Source: Sphingobacteriales bacterium 46-32 (GTDB taxonomy: Bacteria > Bacteroidota > Bacteroidia > Chitinophagales > Chitinophagaceae). From it: 64,000 nucleotides of DNA. Both the position numbers and the translations under genes were made by a program. Where the stretch lies: the NCBI GenBank assembly GCA_001898485.1, contig MKTY01000019.1:496001-560000 (forward strand). The letters are read 5' to 3'. Below the pieces are notes generated by a model. It was not told the DNA's origin. It ran no database searches and was given only the letters and a program-made list of their open reading frames with translations. This document shows positions 43,784-53,102 of this stretch, one piece after another (position 1 is the first letter of the stretch; every line of letters starts with the position of its first letter).

Positions 43784-46700
43784 ATGATCCGATTTTTCAC
43801 CAGCCTGAGTTTCCTGTATGGAGTGACTATTGTGTCACTGCTTATATATGGATTGTTTTATTATCGCGATTTTGTAAGAGGGCGTTTTCATCATCGCCGG
43901 TTTCCCCTTTTTTTTGGTGTGATAGCTTTCTGCTGCCTGGGGTTTTTGTGGATACATACGCATGCGCCACTGGCATTACGGACCTATTCCAATCTTGATC
44001 ACCATTTTATCCGCCATAAAGGATATGCTGTAACCGGTTCGTTTTCGCTGGGCTATGCCGATACGGCCAGTGATCCCGGAGCTGCATTCAATAATTTTAC
44101 CTTTTCACGCAAGGGAGTACAGGCCCGTATTCAATCGGCCTATTCGGAAGATCCGCTGTATGTACAACGCGAAGGGCGTTTTCAATTACTTTCAGTTACC
44201 TATCCGGCCGCCGGTCATACAATCAATATCAGCAAAGGAGCAACCCGCATTTTGGTTTCAGTGATGGGTGAGAATGAACTGGAGTTAAAAACAGGAACAG
44301 ATAGCCGTTTCCGGATTCCTTTTTCACTGAAACGGGGAAGCAGCATCTGGAACATGGTACGCGAGAATGAATCGTTTATCAATTCTCCTTTTTTCAATAA
44401 CCCTGAAGTAGCAGAGGTACTTAAAAATGTATACCTGCTGCGCGATGCAGTGACGCGCCGTGAGGGAGGGGAACTTCGTTTCTTTTTAAGTGGTCGCCTG
44501 TTGCGCAGCGCTGGTATAGTACAGTATGATGCTAAGGCAGTGACGGCATCACAACTCACCATCAATGAGCAGTTAGCTGATGGTGAAAGAATCGCCTGGG
44601 GAATCGGTTTTCTCGACAATAACAGAAACCAGTACCGGCTGCAATTTGCAGGAACAGATACCTTGCTGCTGTTAAATCAATATCCGGTTTCTTATCCGCT
44701 TACGGAAGAAAATCGCCGGCACTGGACTCCGCATGGCGTTTCGAAGTTTATGCTGGCCGACCCGCGTAGCATGAATGTCTTGCCGCCAGGTTTCCGCGAA
44801 GGTTTTTTGTTTAACAGCCCGGTTGACAGCAGCGGTCTGTTTCCAGCCATGCTGCTTACCTATCAGTTTGATGCAGCAGGTAAGCCTTTGCAGCTACAGG
44901 CAAGAGATCTGAAAGAACCGGTAAAAGCAACGGTTGTCAGCAATGATCAATGGCTATTGCCCGCCCGCAACAGCCAGGCGCATTGGCTCTTACAGATACA
45001 GGATACATTCAATTGGGAGTTTGGCAGCATCACGCTCACACCATCGCAGTGGCAACTGCTGATAGTTGGCACCCTCATTTTTTATATACTGCTCATTGGT
45101 TATTGGGGCCTGCGGCAGGCGCCCGGAAAACTTAATTGGGTATGGCAGTTGCTGTCCTGCATTACGCTGGTATTGCTCACAACCCGTTTTTTTCTGTACT
45201 GGCGGTATAAATCATTTCCACCCTACGAAGGGCTCGACCTTCCTTCGCAGCAGCAATTGCTGAGCATTGGAAATTTTGCAATCATCCTGGCTGCGACTGT
45301 TTTGCTTGCTTTATTTCTTGGATCGGGATTGCTGGGGCAGTTTCTTCAATGGATTAGCCGTCGTACACGAAACAACCTGTTGGTTAAGTGGCCTGAACGG
45401 ATAAGCCAGCAGTTGTCGGCCATCAGACAAAAAATGTACCGGAAGGCCGATCCCCGGATCTGGTTTTTTGGCAGCTGGATGTTGCTGCTTGCAGCATCAG
45501 GAGGTTTTGCTGCCATCAATAATTTCGACGCCGGAGTATGCCGCCACATAGCTATTGGCCTTGTGGTTGTTTATTTTATCTATTTGCAGCAATCGTATAG
45601 TTACTCCCCTCTGACTACCGCTACGGAGTGGGCCTGGTGGCGGTTACATACCGGCCGGCGATTGGATCTGCTCATCAGCAACCCGGTTAAAATATTTCTA
45701 TCGCTCAGCCTGCTGGCATTGTTTGCCCTGGTAGATATAGGATTTGCGATTGTGTTCTTTAACTTTCTGCTTTTTAACGAAGCTTTTTTGTGTATAAATT
45801 TCGGTATTGGCGGCCTGTCGGCAGGGAGTAAAAAAAATGCAGTTTTTTTCGGAACCCTGGGTATTCTTTACCTCTTGGCTTTTATCCTTAACCTGCTTTA
45901 TGCCCCCTATGTTTTTCGGTTTATACTTGCCCTGCCTGATTTCTGGTATACTGTAATCTATGCGGCTTTTGCCTGTTATCTTGCATTTGTACTGGCGCGG
46001 TTGCTTTATCATCTGCCAGCCCGCCGGAGAAAGCTGATTGTAACCTGTGCGGCTGTGGCTTTATTCCTCGGTGCTTTTTTCTTTTTCCCCAAACATCGTA
46101 TCCTGGAGAAAGCGTCTATGACTAAATTTCGTATTGATGTATTGACCGCACCGGCCGATCAGGCAATTGCGTCTGCATATGAAGAGGGAAAGACCTATGC
46201 GCCTGTGATAAGGGCTGCACAGAATCAATGGTTCATTAATACTTTTATTGATAAAGAAAATAACCCGGCAGCCAGCGGTACGGGTTTTACTCTATTGCCC
46301 CATGCACCTCAGAATAAAGGCGCAAAGTATAATGCACAGGCTACAGATTTGGTCACCAGTCGTTTCCTTATCGCAGAGCATGGTAAAACTTCTGTATTGC
46401 TACTGGTGTGTTTGTTGCTGTTGCCAGTGGTAATGCTTGGAGGCTTTTATCAGTTATATCCGGATTTTACCAGTCGTGTTAATCCTTCGTACTCCCGTGT
46501 AGTGACAGGCTTTTCGGTGTTGAATTACCTGGTACTGACAGCGCTGATGGTGGTGCTGGCGGCAACAGGGCGTTATATTTTCTTTGGCCAGGATCTTCCG
46601 TTTGGAAGTATACTGAGCAAGCAATCCATACTTTTTCCGGCTATTCTCCTCGTACTGGTCGTTTTATTGCTGAGGCAGGTGCCGGCAGAGCGATTTGCTC

Positions 46701-49015
46701 ATCGCCGAAAGCTGTTGCCCGGAGCCAGTATTTTTATTTTACTGACAGCGTTATTGTTTTTCTTCCAGCCTCCCTTTAACCGCAACAGAGAATTTAGTGT
46801 GGCAGGTCTTGCTTCATCAATGGACAGTTATCTGCAGGAAACAGTGCAGCCTATGCTGGATTATATAGACACAGCCCGCAGCAGCCGTCGCCTTTCACTA
46901 AAACAGAAAGATCAGCTTTTCACAGATTCCTTACGCAAACGCATTCAGTCTGGTCAGCTCGCAGGAGAAAATAAATTCTTTCTGGCACAGTTGCGGGAAT
47001 ATGCGCAGGGTAGTTATATGCGCCACCTCGATCAGCGGCGTTTGCTTTATCTCGATCCCAATACCAGTACACCAAAGCTGGCGGTCAATGAACAATATTT
47101 CCGGGTTGATCCGCCTCCACATTTATTACAGTTGTGGGCGGGCAATGTGTATGCAGATACACTCAATGCCACGCTGGCCGTATGGAGTATGCAGGATGGA
47201 CATTTATTCAGAGAGCGTGAAACCATTGAATCGGATGCTCCATTGAGTTTTGCAGCAGATACCTGGAAGGTGTCGTGTTATCCTTACAACGGAGGCAATC
47301 GTACCTGGATCAGCAATACCGGACCTGCAGCTTTGCAATGGCAGGATGATAAAACAACCGGTTCGCTGGCTGCAGGCGATAGCCTTGTTTTACTGCATGG
47401 GCAGCGTGTGAGTATTCGCAGCGGCAAAAAAGAATGGTGGGTTACGCTGGAACCCGATGCATTTATGCGTAATTACTACGTAAATGGCAGTCGTTATTAT
47501 TACTATCCTTTACAGGAGCGGTTTGTATGGGCCCGCAATTTTGCTGAAGCCATTTCTGCCGATTATACCCGCGGAGACAGACAACAGGAGAATGCGTTTA
47601 TCTCGCTTGATTACGAATGGACCGACTCACTGACAACACGGATCCGGCAGTTAATGAATAATGATGTGACTTTTGGCGAAGGTGCGGAATATGGTATTTG
47701 TATTGCAGATGGCAACGGCCGTGTACTGGCCATGGTAGACAATATCAAAGGATTGTTGCGGGTGAATCCCAATCAAAAAACGGCGTTTAACCGCATGCTG
47801 CAGGGCGATGAAGGAATTGTTTCGCAAAGTGCATTGCGTAAGCAGATTGGCAATCTCAATCTGTTGCGGCTTAATCCCGGCCCGGGTTCTACCCTCAAAC
47901 CAATTGTTTTTGGCGCTATAGCATCCCAGCTTCCTGTTGACTGGAGTGCTTTTCAATCTACCGGCTTCGATGAAAAGCAGAACTATTTTGCCGGAATGCG
48001 GGTGCCGGAATATGATTTTGAAAAAAACAATGGACGAATAAGTCAGGTAGCTGCTTATCTCCGCTATTCGGATAATTATTATCATGCTAACGTATTATTG
48101 TTGGGGTCTTATGCCAAACAACCGCTTGATAAATTGCTGGCAGAACATTTTACCCGGCAAAAACCCGGCACAGGGGTGCAGTGGCCCTGGTTTGAGTATA
48201 AAGGGCAGACGTATTTTATGAATGGGTTCAAAAACTGGCCGGGATACAGCAATGGTAAAGCAGATTTTGGTGACGACAGTTCGGCTGTGAGTATTGGGCT
48301 GCTACAAAATTTTGATATCTACAATAAGCCAGGTACAGCAACACGTTCGTTTCAGCAGCCATATGACCGTTTATTGTTAGGTGGTGCATATCAGCGATCA
48401 GGTTTTATTTTGCCCGAGTCACCAGTTTTCGATCAGCAGGCTGCGGCATTTGATCACCGGATTGCTTACGATCTTTTTACACATGCTTTCAGAGGTCATG
48501 TAAAGGGAAGTAGTCAGGTGCTAATACCGCCAATGGCCATGGTGAGTGCATTTGGTAAACTGGTTTCACAAAACACGCAATACCAGCTTACGCTTAATCC
48601 CTATGCAGGGGTTACGAGCTTTTCGCCGTTTTATCTCGATGCAGCCGTGGCGTATCCCCAGTATTTACAGCTTATGAAAGAGCAGGTATTTACAGGTATG
48701 CGTGAGGCATTGTTTGCCGGGACCGGCGCCGAACTGGGGCGTCAGCTAAAACAGGGAGCCCCTTACTACTATTACGGTAAAACAGGCACAACCGGGGATG
48801 ATGAGAAAAAGACAAAGTCCAAATTATTTACACTCGTTATTTCGCAAAAAGATCTGGCTTCTTCCGGACATGTTTTTCGCAATAACAATTTTCTCACCGT
48901 GTACTTTACTTCTCAAAATGGACCGGCCAGACAGAATGAAGCTTTTCAGGCAGCTATAGTGAAGTACCTGGAAGGATCGGGCCGCTTTAGACATTATATG
49001 GGAAAAGGTAAATAA
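43784..49015 (+). CDS. SEDS-like polymerase fused to PBP transpeptidase (1743 aa)
   Basis: A giant inner-membrane protein. N-terminal part: two helices (about 5-27 and 34-56), an extracytoplasmic domain (about 60-425) and further helices to about 520. Middle (about 555-1000): ten or so helices with a long loop ending in ATD855LVTSRFLIAEHG, which aligns with the FtsW/RodA loop HTDFIFAVLGEELG whose Asp is catalytic; then GRYIFFGQDLPFGSILSKQS takes the place of the SEDS TGIPLPFISYGGSS. C-terminal (about 1290-1743): penicillin-binding transpeptidase with CIADGNGRVLAMVD, PGS1369TLK1372 (SxxK), S1429DN1431 (SxN) and K1666TGT (KTG). All three active-site motifs are intact. Predicted activity: glycan polymerisation and crosslinking. 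The SEDS assignment is moderate, the PBP assignment strong. Confidence 0.85.
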   Translation: MIRFFTSLSFLYGVTIVSLLIYGLFYYRDFVRGRFHHRRFPLFFGVIAFCCLGFLWIHTHAPLALRTYSNLDHHFIRHKGYAVTGSFSLGYADTASDPGAAFNNFTFSRKGVQARIQSAYSEDPLYVQREGRFQLLSVTYPAAGHTINISKGATRILVSVMGENELELKTGTDSRFRIPFSLKRGSSIWNMVRENESFINSPFFNNPEVAEVLKNVYLLRDAVTRREGGELRFFLSGRLLRSAGIVQYDAKAVTASQLTINEQLADGERIAWGIGFLDNNRNQYRLQFAGTDTLLLLNQYPVSYPLTEENRRHWTPHGVSKFMLADPRSMNVLPPGFREGFLFNSPVDSSGLFPAMLLTYQFDAAGKPLQLQARDLKEPVKATVVSNDQWLLPARNSQAHWLLQIQDTFNWEFGSITLTPSQWQLLIVGTLIFYILLIGYWGLRQAPGKLNWVWQLLSCITLVLLTTRFFLYWRYKSFPPYEGLDLPSQQQLLSIGNFAIILAATVLLALFLGSGLLGQFLQWISRRTRNNLLVKWPERISQQLSAIRQKMYRKADPRIWFFGSWMLLLAASGGFAAINNFDAGVCRHIAIGLVVVYFIYLQQSYSYSPLTTATEWAWWRLHTGRRLDLLISNPVKIFLSLSLLALFALVDIGFAIVFFNFLLFNEAFLCINFGIGGLSAGSKKNAVFFGTLGILYLLAFILNLLYAPYVFRFILALPDFWYTVIYAAFACYLAFVLARLLYHLPARRRKLIVTCAAVALFLGAFFFFPKHRILEKASMTKFRIDVLTAPADQAIASAYEEGKTYAPVIRAAQNQWFINTFIDKENNPAASGTGFTLLPHAPQNKGAKYNAQATDLVTSRFLIAEHGKTSVLLLVCLLLLPVVMLGGFYQLYPDFTSRVNPSYSRVVTGFSVLNYLVLTALMVVLAATGRYIFFGQDLPFGSILSKQSILFPAILLVLVVLLLRQVPAERFAHRRKLLPGASIFILLTALLFFFQPPFNRNREFSVAGLASSMDSYLQETVQPMLDYIDTARSSRRLSLKQKDQLFTDSLRKRIQSGQLAGENKFFLAQLREYAQGSYMRHLDQRRLLYLDPNTSTPKLAVNEQYFRVDPPPHLLQLWAGNVYADTLNATLAVWSMQDGHLFRERETIESDAPLSFAADTWKVSCYPYNGGNRTWISNTGPAALQWQDDKTTGSLAAGDSLVLLHGQRVSIRSGKKEWWVTLEPDAFMRNYYVNGSRYYYYPLQERFVWARNFAEAISADYTRGDRQQENAFISLDYEWTDSLTTRIRQLMNNDVTFGEGAEYGICIADGNGRVLAMVDNIKGLLRVNPNQKTAFNRMLQGDEGIVSQSALRKQIGNLNLLRLNPGPGSTLKPIVFGAIASQLPVDWSAFQSTGFDEKQNYFAGMRVPEYDFEKNNGRISQVAAYLRYSDNYYHANVLLLGSYAKQPLDKLLAEHFTRQKPGTGVQWPWFEYKGQTYFMNGFKNWPGYSNGKADFGDDSSAVSIGLLQNFDIYNKPGTATRSFQQPYDRLLLGGAYQRSGFILPESPVFDQQAAAFDHRIAYDLFTHAFRGHVKGSSQVLIPPMAMVSAFGKLVSQNTQYQLTLNPYAGVTSFSPFYLDAAVAYPQYLQLMKEQVFTGMREALFAGTGAELGRQLKQGAPYYYYGKTGTTGDDEKKTKSKLFTLVISQKDLASSGHVFRNNNFLTVYFTSQNGPARQNEAFQAAIVKYLEGSGRFRHYMGKGK

Positions 49016-49522
49016 AAAAAGGGTGGTGCATTGCATGTTATGTCCGTTGCCTCAAGACAAAATGTATAACGCGCAATCACCAACCCCGGGGCTATTCGTT
49101 ATTACAGATTAGGGGTTGCATAGCGAATAGTTTCTCCCAAAATAATCCGAATCGATTCTTCCGGATTTAAGTATTCAAATAACCGTCCTGTTTTAGTTGT
49201 AAGTTTTAAGTGGTAAGTTTTAGGTGTTATCAGTGAACAATTGTTTACTATTTAAAAACCCATAATTTATTACTTACTACTTATACTATATCACTTGCAT
49301 AATAAATGCCGGTTTTGCTGTCAAAGACTTATTTAATCTCTTCGGGATGTCTTAATTGCTGAAAATCAAAAAATAACAAGCCAATTCTGTGGAAAACTTC
49401 AACAACAGATCTATTGCCGGTAAAAGCAACAGAAATGGGGCGCTGGGGAACGCCGGACACAATGTACAGGCAGTAGCGGCTAAAATTCCTCACCCGCAAA
49501 AAAACGCAGGGGCTGGCGACAT
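49016..49522. other. Gene-free region with pseudoknot-like structure
   Basis: About 500 bp after the giant gene with no supportable ORF. It contains two interleaved inverted repeats (49081-49130, see findings), an imperfect direct repeat GTAAGTTTTAAGTG / GTAAGTTTTAGGTG near 49200-49230, and an AT-rich tract to about 49380. No standard terminator follows the stop at 49015, although the structured element lies 65 nt downstream. Confidence 0.5.
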
Positions 49523-49554
49523 AAAAAAAGCCATTTGCGGTGAAGCAAATGGCT
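49523..49554 (-). terminator. Terminator of the DUF1573 genes
   Basis: AGCCATTTGC / GCAAATGGCT (49529-49538 and 49545-49554), 6-nt loop, followed on the minus strand by a run of seven T (49529-49523). Confidence 0.85.
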
Positions 49555-49595
49555 ATATGGTTTGATCCGGTTAAATGCCGGAGACGGCAATCCTA

Positions 49596-50042
49596 TTAAT
49601 TTCCTTTCGAAGGAAGAGGTTTGATGGGGGTTGATTTGGTGGGCTGTGCCTGTTGTGTCTGCTGCTCAGCCACTACCTCGCCTGTGATGTGCAATACTTT
49701 CTGTACGTCAATGCCTGCAAACTTTACATATACTTCTTTATTTATAGGCCCGGCAACTGCAGCATTATAAACTACTTTCAGGTTAGCTGATTTACCGGGA
49801 GCGATAGGTTGTTCGGGTTTTTCGGGAACAGTGCAACCACAGCTGGCAGAAGCATTTTCAACCACCAGTGGCTTATCGCTGATATTTTTGATTTCGAAAT
49901 TATAAGTAACGGGTACACCCTGTTTGATCTTGCCAAAGCTGTGATTTTCTGTATTGAATTTAGCAACATCATCAACTTTGGTCTGAGCCATTACAGCAAC
50001 ACTCAGAAACAGGGCGGTGGTAATTGTAAACAGTTTTTTCAT
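49596..50042 (-). CDS. Secreted DUF1573 protein A
   Basis: 148 residues: a signal peptide (1-19, ending VMAQ), then one DUF1573 Ig-like domain with HSFGKIKQGVPVTYNFEIKN and the marker SASCGCTVPE (Cys-Gly-Cys), ending in a Gln/Thr/Pro-rich tail. These exported proteins are common in Bacteroidota; the CGC motif may bind metal or form a disulfide, and function is not established. It is 10 bp downstream of its paralog at 50053-50514 in the same operon. Confidence 0.92.
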   Translation of the reverse strand: MKKLFTITTALFLSVAVMAQTKVDDVAKFNTENHSFGKIKQGVPVTYNFEIKNISDKPLVVENASASCGCTVPEKPEQPIAPGKSANLKVVYNAAVAGPINKEVYVKFAGIDVQKVLHITGEVVAEQQTQQAQPTKSTPIKPLPSKGN

Positions 50043-50052
50043 GATTGTATTT

Positions 50053-50514
50053 TTAAAGTGTTTGTTTCTTTAAGAACTGAACGCTGGCATTGGCAGGAGC
50101 TGCGCCTTCAGGAGCTCTCCAGACAGTGCCTTTAATGGTGAGTTGTCTTGATTGTGTGGTATTGTAAGTGATGGTAATGGGTTTGGCAAAATAGCCTTCT
50201 GCAGCCGAATTATAGCCTACTTTGATAATGGCAGTAGCACCGGGGGCAATCGCTTCGCGACTCCACTCGGGAGTGGTACAACCACAGCTGGCGTGCACAT
50301 CATCCAGCTTTAAGGGCGTGCTGCCGGTGTTTACAATCTCAAAATTGTAATAAACCGGTTTGCCCTGGGGTATTTGACCAAAATCATGTTCTACCTCTTT
50401 CAGTTTCAGCACTTCGGCTGGGTTGGCTGCCTGTGTGGCAGGGGTAGTCTGAGTTTGGCCAAAAACCGCTGAAAAGCAGATCAGCAGGATAGATAGGGTA
50501 AGCAGATGCTTCAT
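50053..50514 (-). CDS. Secreted DUF1573 protein B
   Basis: 153 residues from ATG 50514 (a GTG/ATG further upstream would precede the promoter). Signal peptide MKHLLTLSILLICFSAVFGQ, then a DUF1573 domain with HDFGQIPQGKPVYYNFEIVN and HASCGCTTPEWS. It is paralogous to the downstream gene: same domain and CGC marker, different tail. Promoter TTG (50565-50563), 20 bp, TAATTTTG (50542-50535) gives a ~20-nt leader. Confidence 0.92.
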   Translation of the reverse strand: MKHLLTLSILLICFSAVFGQTQTTPATQAANPAEVLKLKEVEHDFGQIPQGKPVYYNFEIVNTGSTPLKLDDVHASCGCTTPEWSREAIAPGATAIIKVGYNSAAEGYFAKPITITYNTTQSRQLTIKGTVWRAPEGAAPANASVQFLKKQTL

Positions 50515-50534
50515 ACTCAAAATTTTGAGGATTT

Positions 50535-50565
50535 CAAAATTAGTGGAAAAGATGGGAGTTTGCAA
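50535..50565 (-). promoter_or_regulatory. Promoter of the DUF1573 operon
   Basis: Read leftward: TTG, 20 bp, TAATTTTG, a good match to the Bacteroidota -33/-7 pattern, 20 bp before ATG 50514. Confidence 0.65.
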
Positions 50566-50684
50566 GCAATGGTTGCATGGCTTTTGACACTTTTTTTGGG
50601 GACCATAAAAAGAGGGGCTTCAAAAGGGGATTGACTGTTGGTAAACAATGTGCTGCAAGGGGTTTTTGTGGGGGCATTCTCCCT

Positions 50685-50692
50685 TATTTTTG
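50685..50692 (+). promoter_or_regulatory. -7 element 4 bp before the E1 start
   Basis: TATTTTTG with TTTG 16 bp upstream (50665-50668) and CCCC then ATG (50697) downstream. The start of transcription should fall at or beside the ATG. Confidence 0.6.
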
Positions 50693-50696
50693 CCCC

Positions 50697-53093
50697 ATGG
50701 AAAATGCAACTCCATTAACGATGCCTGCTGAAGCCAAGTTGTCTTATGACCGGTTCCGCGAGGAAGTGCTGAATGACTACAAGATAGCCTGCATCAGCCG
50801 GGAAGCCAGCCTGCTGGCCCGTAAAGAAGTGCTGACTGGTAAAGCCAAGTTTGGCATTTTTGGTGACGGAAAGGAAATTGCCCAGGTGGCGATGGCCAAA
50901 TTCTTCAGACCGGGCGACTTCCGCAGCGGTTATTACCGCGATCAGACCTTTCATTTTGCGATCGGTCAGTCAAGTGTGCAGGACTTTTTTGCCCAATTAT
51001 ATGCTGATCCGGATATCGAGCATGATCCTAATAATGCCGGCCGTCAGATGGTGTCGCATTTCTGCACACCATTGACCAATAAAGAGGGGGAGTGGCTCGA
51101 TCTGGCCAACCGCCTCAATACTGCCAGCGACATGGCTCCAACAGCGGCTCAGATGCCGCGTTCGCTGGGTCTCGCACTCGCCTCACGGGTATTCAGACGG
51201 GTACAACAATTACAATCCTATACTCATTTATCCGACAATGGCAACGAAGTATGCTTTTGTACCATTGGCGATGCCTCTACATCGGAAGGACATTTTTGGG
51301 AAACGGTGAATGCAGCCGGTGTACTGCAGGTGCCGCTGGCCATCTTTGTATGGGATGATGGTTACGGTATTTCGGTTCCCAAAAAATATCAGACCACCAA
51401 AGGTTCTATCTCAACAGCTCTCTCGGGCATGCAAAAAGAAGAAGGTACCAATGGACTGAATATTTTTAAAGTAAAAGGTTGGGATTATGCCGGCATGTGT
51501 GAGGTGTTTGATGAAGGCATCAGGCTGGCACGGGAAACACATACACCTGTACTTTTTCATGTAGAAGAGATCACGCAGCCGCAAGGACACTCCACCTCCG
51601 GCAGCCACGAAAGATACAAAACACAGGATCGCCTGGCCTGGGAACGTGAATGGGATGGACTGAAAAAAATGCGCGAATGGCTTCTGGAAAATGCACTGGC
51701 CAGCGAAGACGAAATTGAGGAAGCTGAACGCGCAGCCAAAAAAGAAGTAAAAGAAAGCAAAGACAGGGCCTGGGAAACCTACCTGCAACCCATACTGCAA
51801 CAGGTAAGCAAAACGGTAGCGCTGCTGCAACCTCTGGCAGATGCACTTGAACCCGATCAGGGCGCAGTGATCCGTCGCATGATCACACAACTGCAAACCA
51901 ATAAGGAGCCGTTGCGCCGCGATGTGATGAAAACCCTGTATCATGCCATAGCTGCCGGCGGCAGAGCCGAACAGGTACAACCGGTAAAGGCGTATTATAG
52001 CGAATTGCTGGAGCTTAACAAAGAACTCTACAGCTCACACCTGTATAACGAGGGCCCTCGCAGTGCCCTCAATGTAGCAGAAATAAAGCCTCAGTTTGCC
52101 GGCGATGTACAGCAGGTAAACGGCTATGAGGTGCTCAATAAATATTTTGATACCTTGTTTGCCCAGAATCCGCGTGTACTGGCGTTTGGAGAAGACCTGG
52201 GGCAAATTGGCGATGTAAACCAGGGCTTCAGCGGCCTGCAGGTAAGGCATGGTGTAGACCGCATATTTGATACAGGCATTCGAGAACTTACCATTATGGG
52301 CCAGGGAATTGGTCTGGCATTGCGTGGCCTGCGCCCTATTGCCGAAATTCAATACCTCGATTACCTGCTCTATGGATTGCAACCGCTCAGCGATGATGTA
52401 TCTACACTTCATTACCGCACTTATGGACAGCAAAGTTGTCCGCTGATTGTACGTACTCGCGGACACCGGCTCGAAGGTATCTGGCATAGCGGATCGCCCA
52501 TGGGCATGATCGTCAACTCGCTTCGCGGAATGTATGTATGTGTGCCGCGCAACATGGTGCAGGCCGCAGGTATGTACAATACTTTGTTGAAAGGAAATGA
52601 CCCCGCACTTGTTATTGAATGTCTCAATGGCTATCGCCTCAAAGAGAAGTTGCCAGCCAACCTGCTGGAGATGACGGTACCACTCGGCATTCCGGAAGTA
52701 ATACGCGAGGGCAGCGACGTTACTATTGTATCGTATGGTTCCATCCTGCGCATCATACAGGAGGCAGCCACATCGCTGGCAGCGCAGGGTATTGAATGCG
52801 AAATCGTGGATGTGCAAACACTGTTGCCGTTTGACCGTGAACACCGGATCCTGGAATCACTCAAAAAGACCAACCGCATCGTTTTCATAGACGAAGACGT
52901 ACCGGGTGGTGCAGCGGCTTATATGTTTAACAAGGTTATGGAAGAACAGGGCGGATACCGTTATCTTGATGTGGCTCCCCGTACTATCACCGGCAAGGCA
53001 CATCGCCCCGCCTATGGCAGCGACGGCGATTATTTCAGCAAACCCAATACAGAAGAAATAGAAGCCGTGATCAAACAGATGATGGCGGAATAA
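50697..53093 (+). CDS. Fused alpha/beta E1 2-oxoacid dehydrogenase (complete)
   Basis: 798 residues from ATG 50697; an in-frame ATG at 50577 is ruled out because the promoter lies between them. The alpha half has the ThDP motif GDASTSEGHFWETVN and WDDGYGISVP, and HSTSGSHERY, the region of regulatory or active-site serines in E1 alpha. The linker (about 350-470) is strongly charged and helical. The beta half has FGEDLGQIGDVNQGFSGLQ, GIRELTIMGQGIGLALRGLRPI and the C-terminal transketolase fold with DVQTLLPFDREH. It probably decarboxylates branched-chain 2-oxoacids for a lipoyl E2. Monocistronic by spacing. Paralogous to the partial gene at 2-1807 but not a close copy. Confidence 0.93.
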   Translation: MENATPLTMPAEAKLSYDRFREEVLNDYKIACISREASLLARKEVLTGKAKFGIFGDGKEIAQVAMAKFFRPGDFRSGYYRDQTFHFAIGQSSVQDFFAQLYADPDIEHDPNNAGRQMVSHFCTPLTNKEGEWLDLANRLNTASDMAPTAAQMPRSLGLALASRVFRRVQQLQSYTHLSDNGNEVCFCTIGDASTSEGHFWETVNAAGVLQVPLAIFVWDDGYGISVPKKYQTTKGSISTALSGMQKEEGTNGLNIFKVKGWDYAGMCEVFDEGIRLARETHTPVLFHVEEITQPQGHSTSGSHERYKTQDRLAWEREWDGLKKMREWLLENALASEDEIEEAERAAKKEVKESKDRAWETYLQPILQQVSKTVALLQPLADALEPDQGAVIRRMITQLQTNKEPLRRDVMKTLYHAIAAGGRAEQVQPVKAYYSELLELNKELYSSHLYNEGPRSALNVAEIKPQFAGDVQQVNGYEVLNKYFDTLFAQNPRVLAFGEDLGQIGDVNQGFSGLQVRHGVDRIFDTGIRELTIMGQGIGLALRGLRPIAEIQYLDYLLYGLQPLSDDVSTLHYRTYGQQSCPLIVRTRGHRLEGIWHSGSPMGMIVNSLRGMYVCVPRNMVQAAGMYNTLLKGNDPALVIECLNGYRLKEKLPANLLEMTVPLGIPEVIREGSDVTIVSYGSILRIIQEAATSLAAQGIECEIVDVQTLLPFDREHRILESLKKTNRIVFIDEDVPGGAAAYMFNKVMEEQGGYRYLDVAPRTITGKAHRPAYGSDGDYFSKPNTEEIEAVIKQMMAE

Positions 53094-53102
53094 TAGCGCT
53101 GC

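Noticed and set aside
52035-52844. A 269-codon minus-strand ORF inside the E1 gene
   Set aside because: Antisense to the E1 beta half; composition is typical of a shadow frame.
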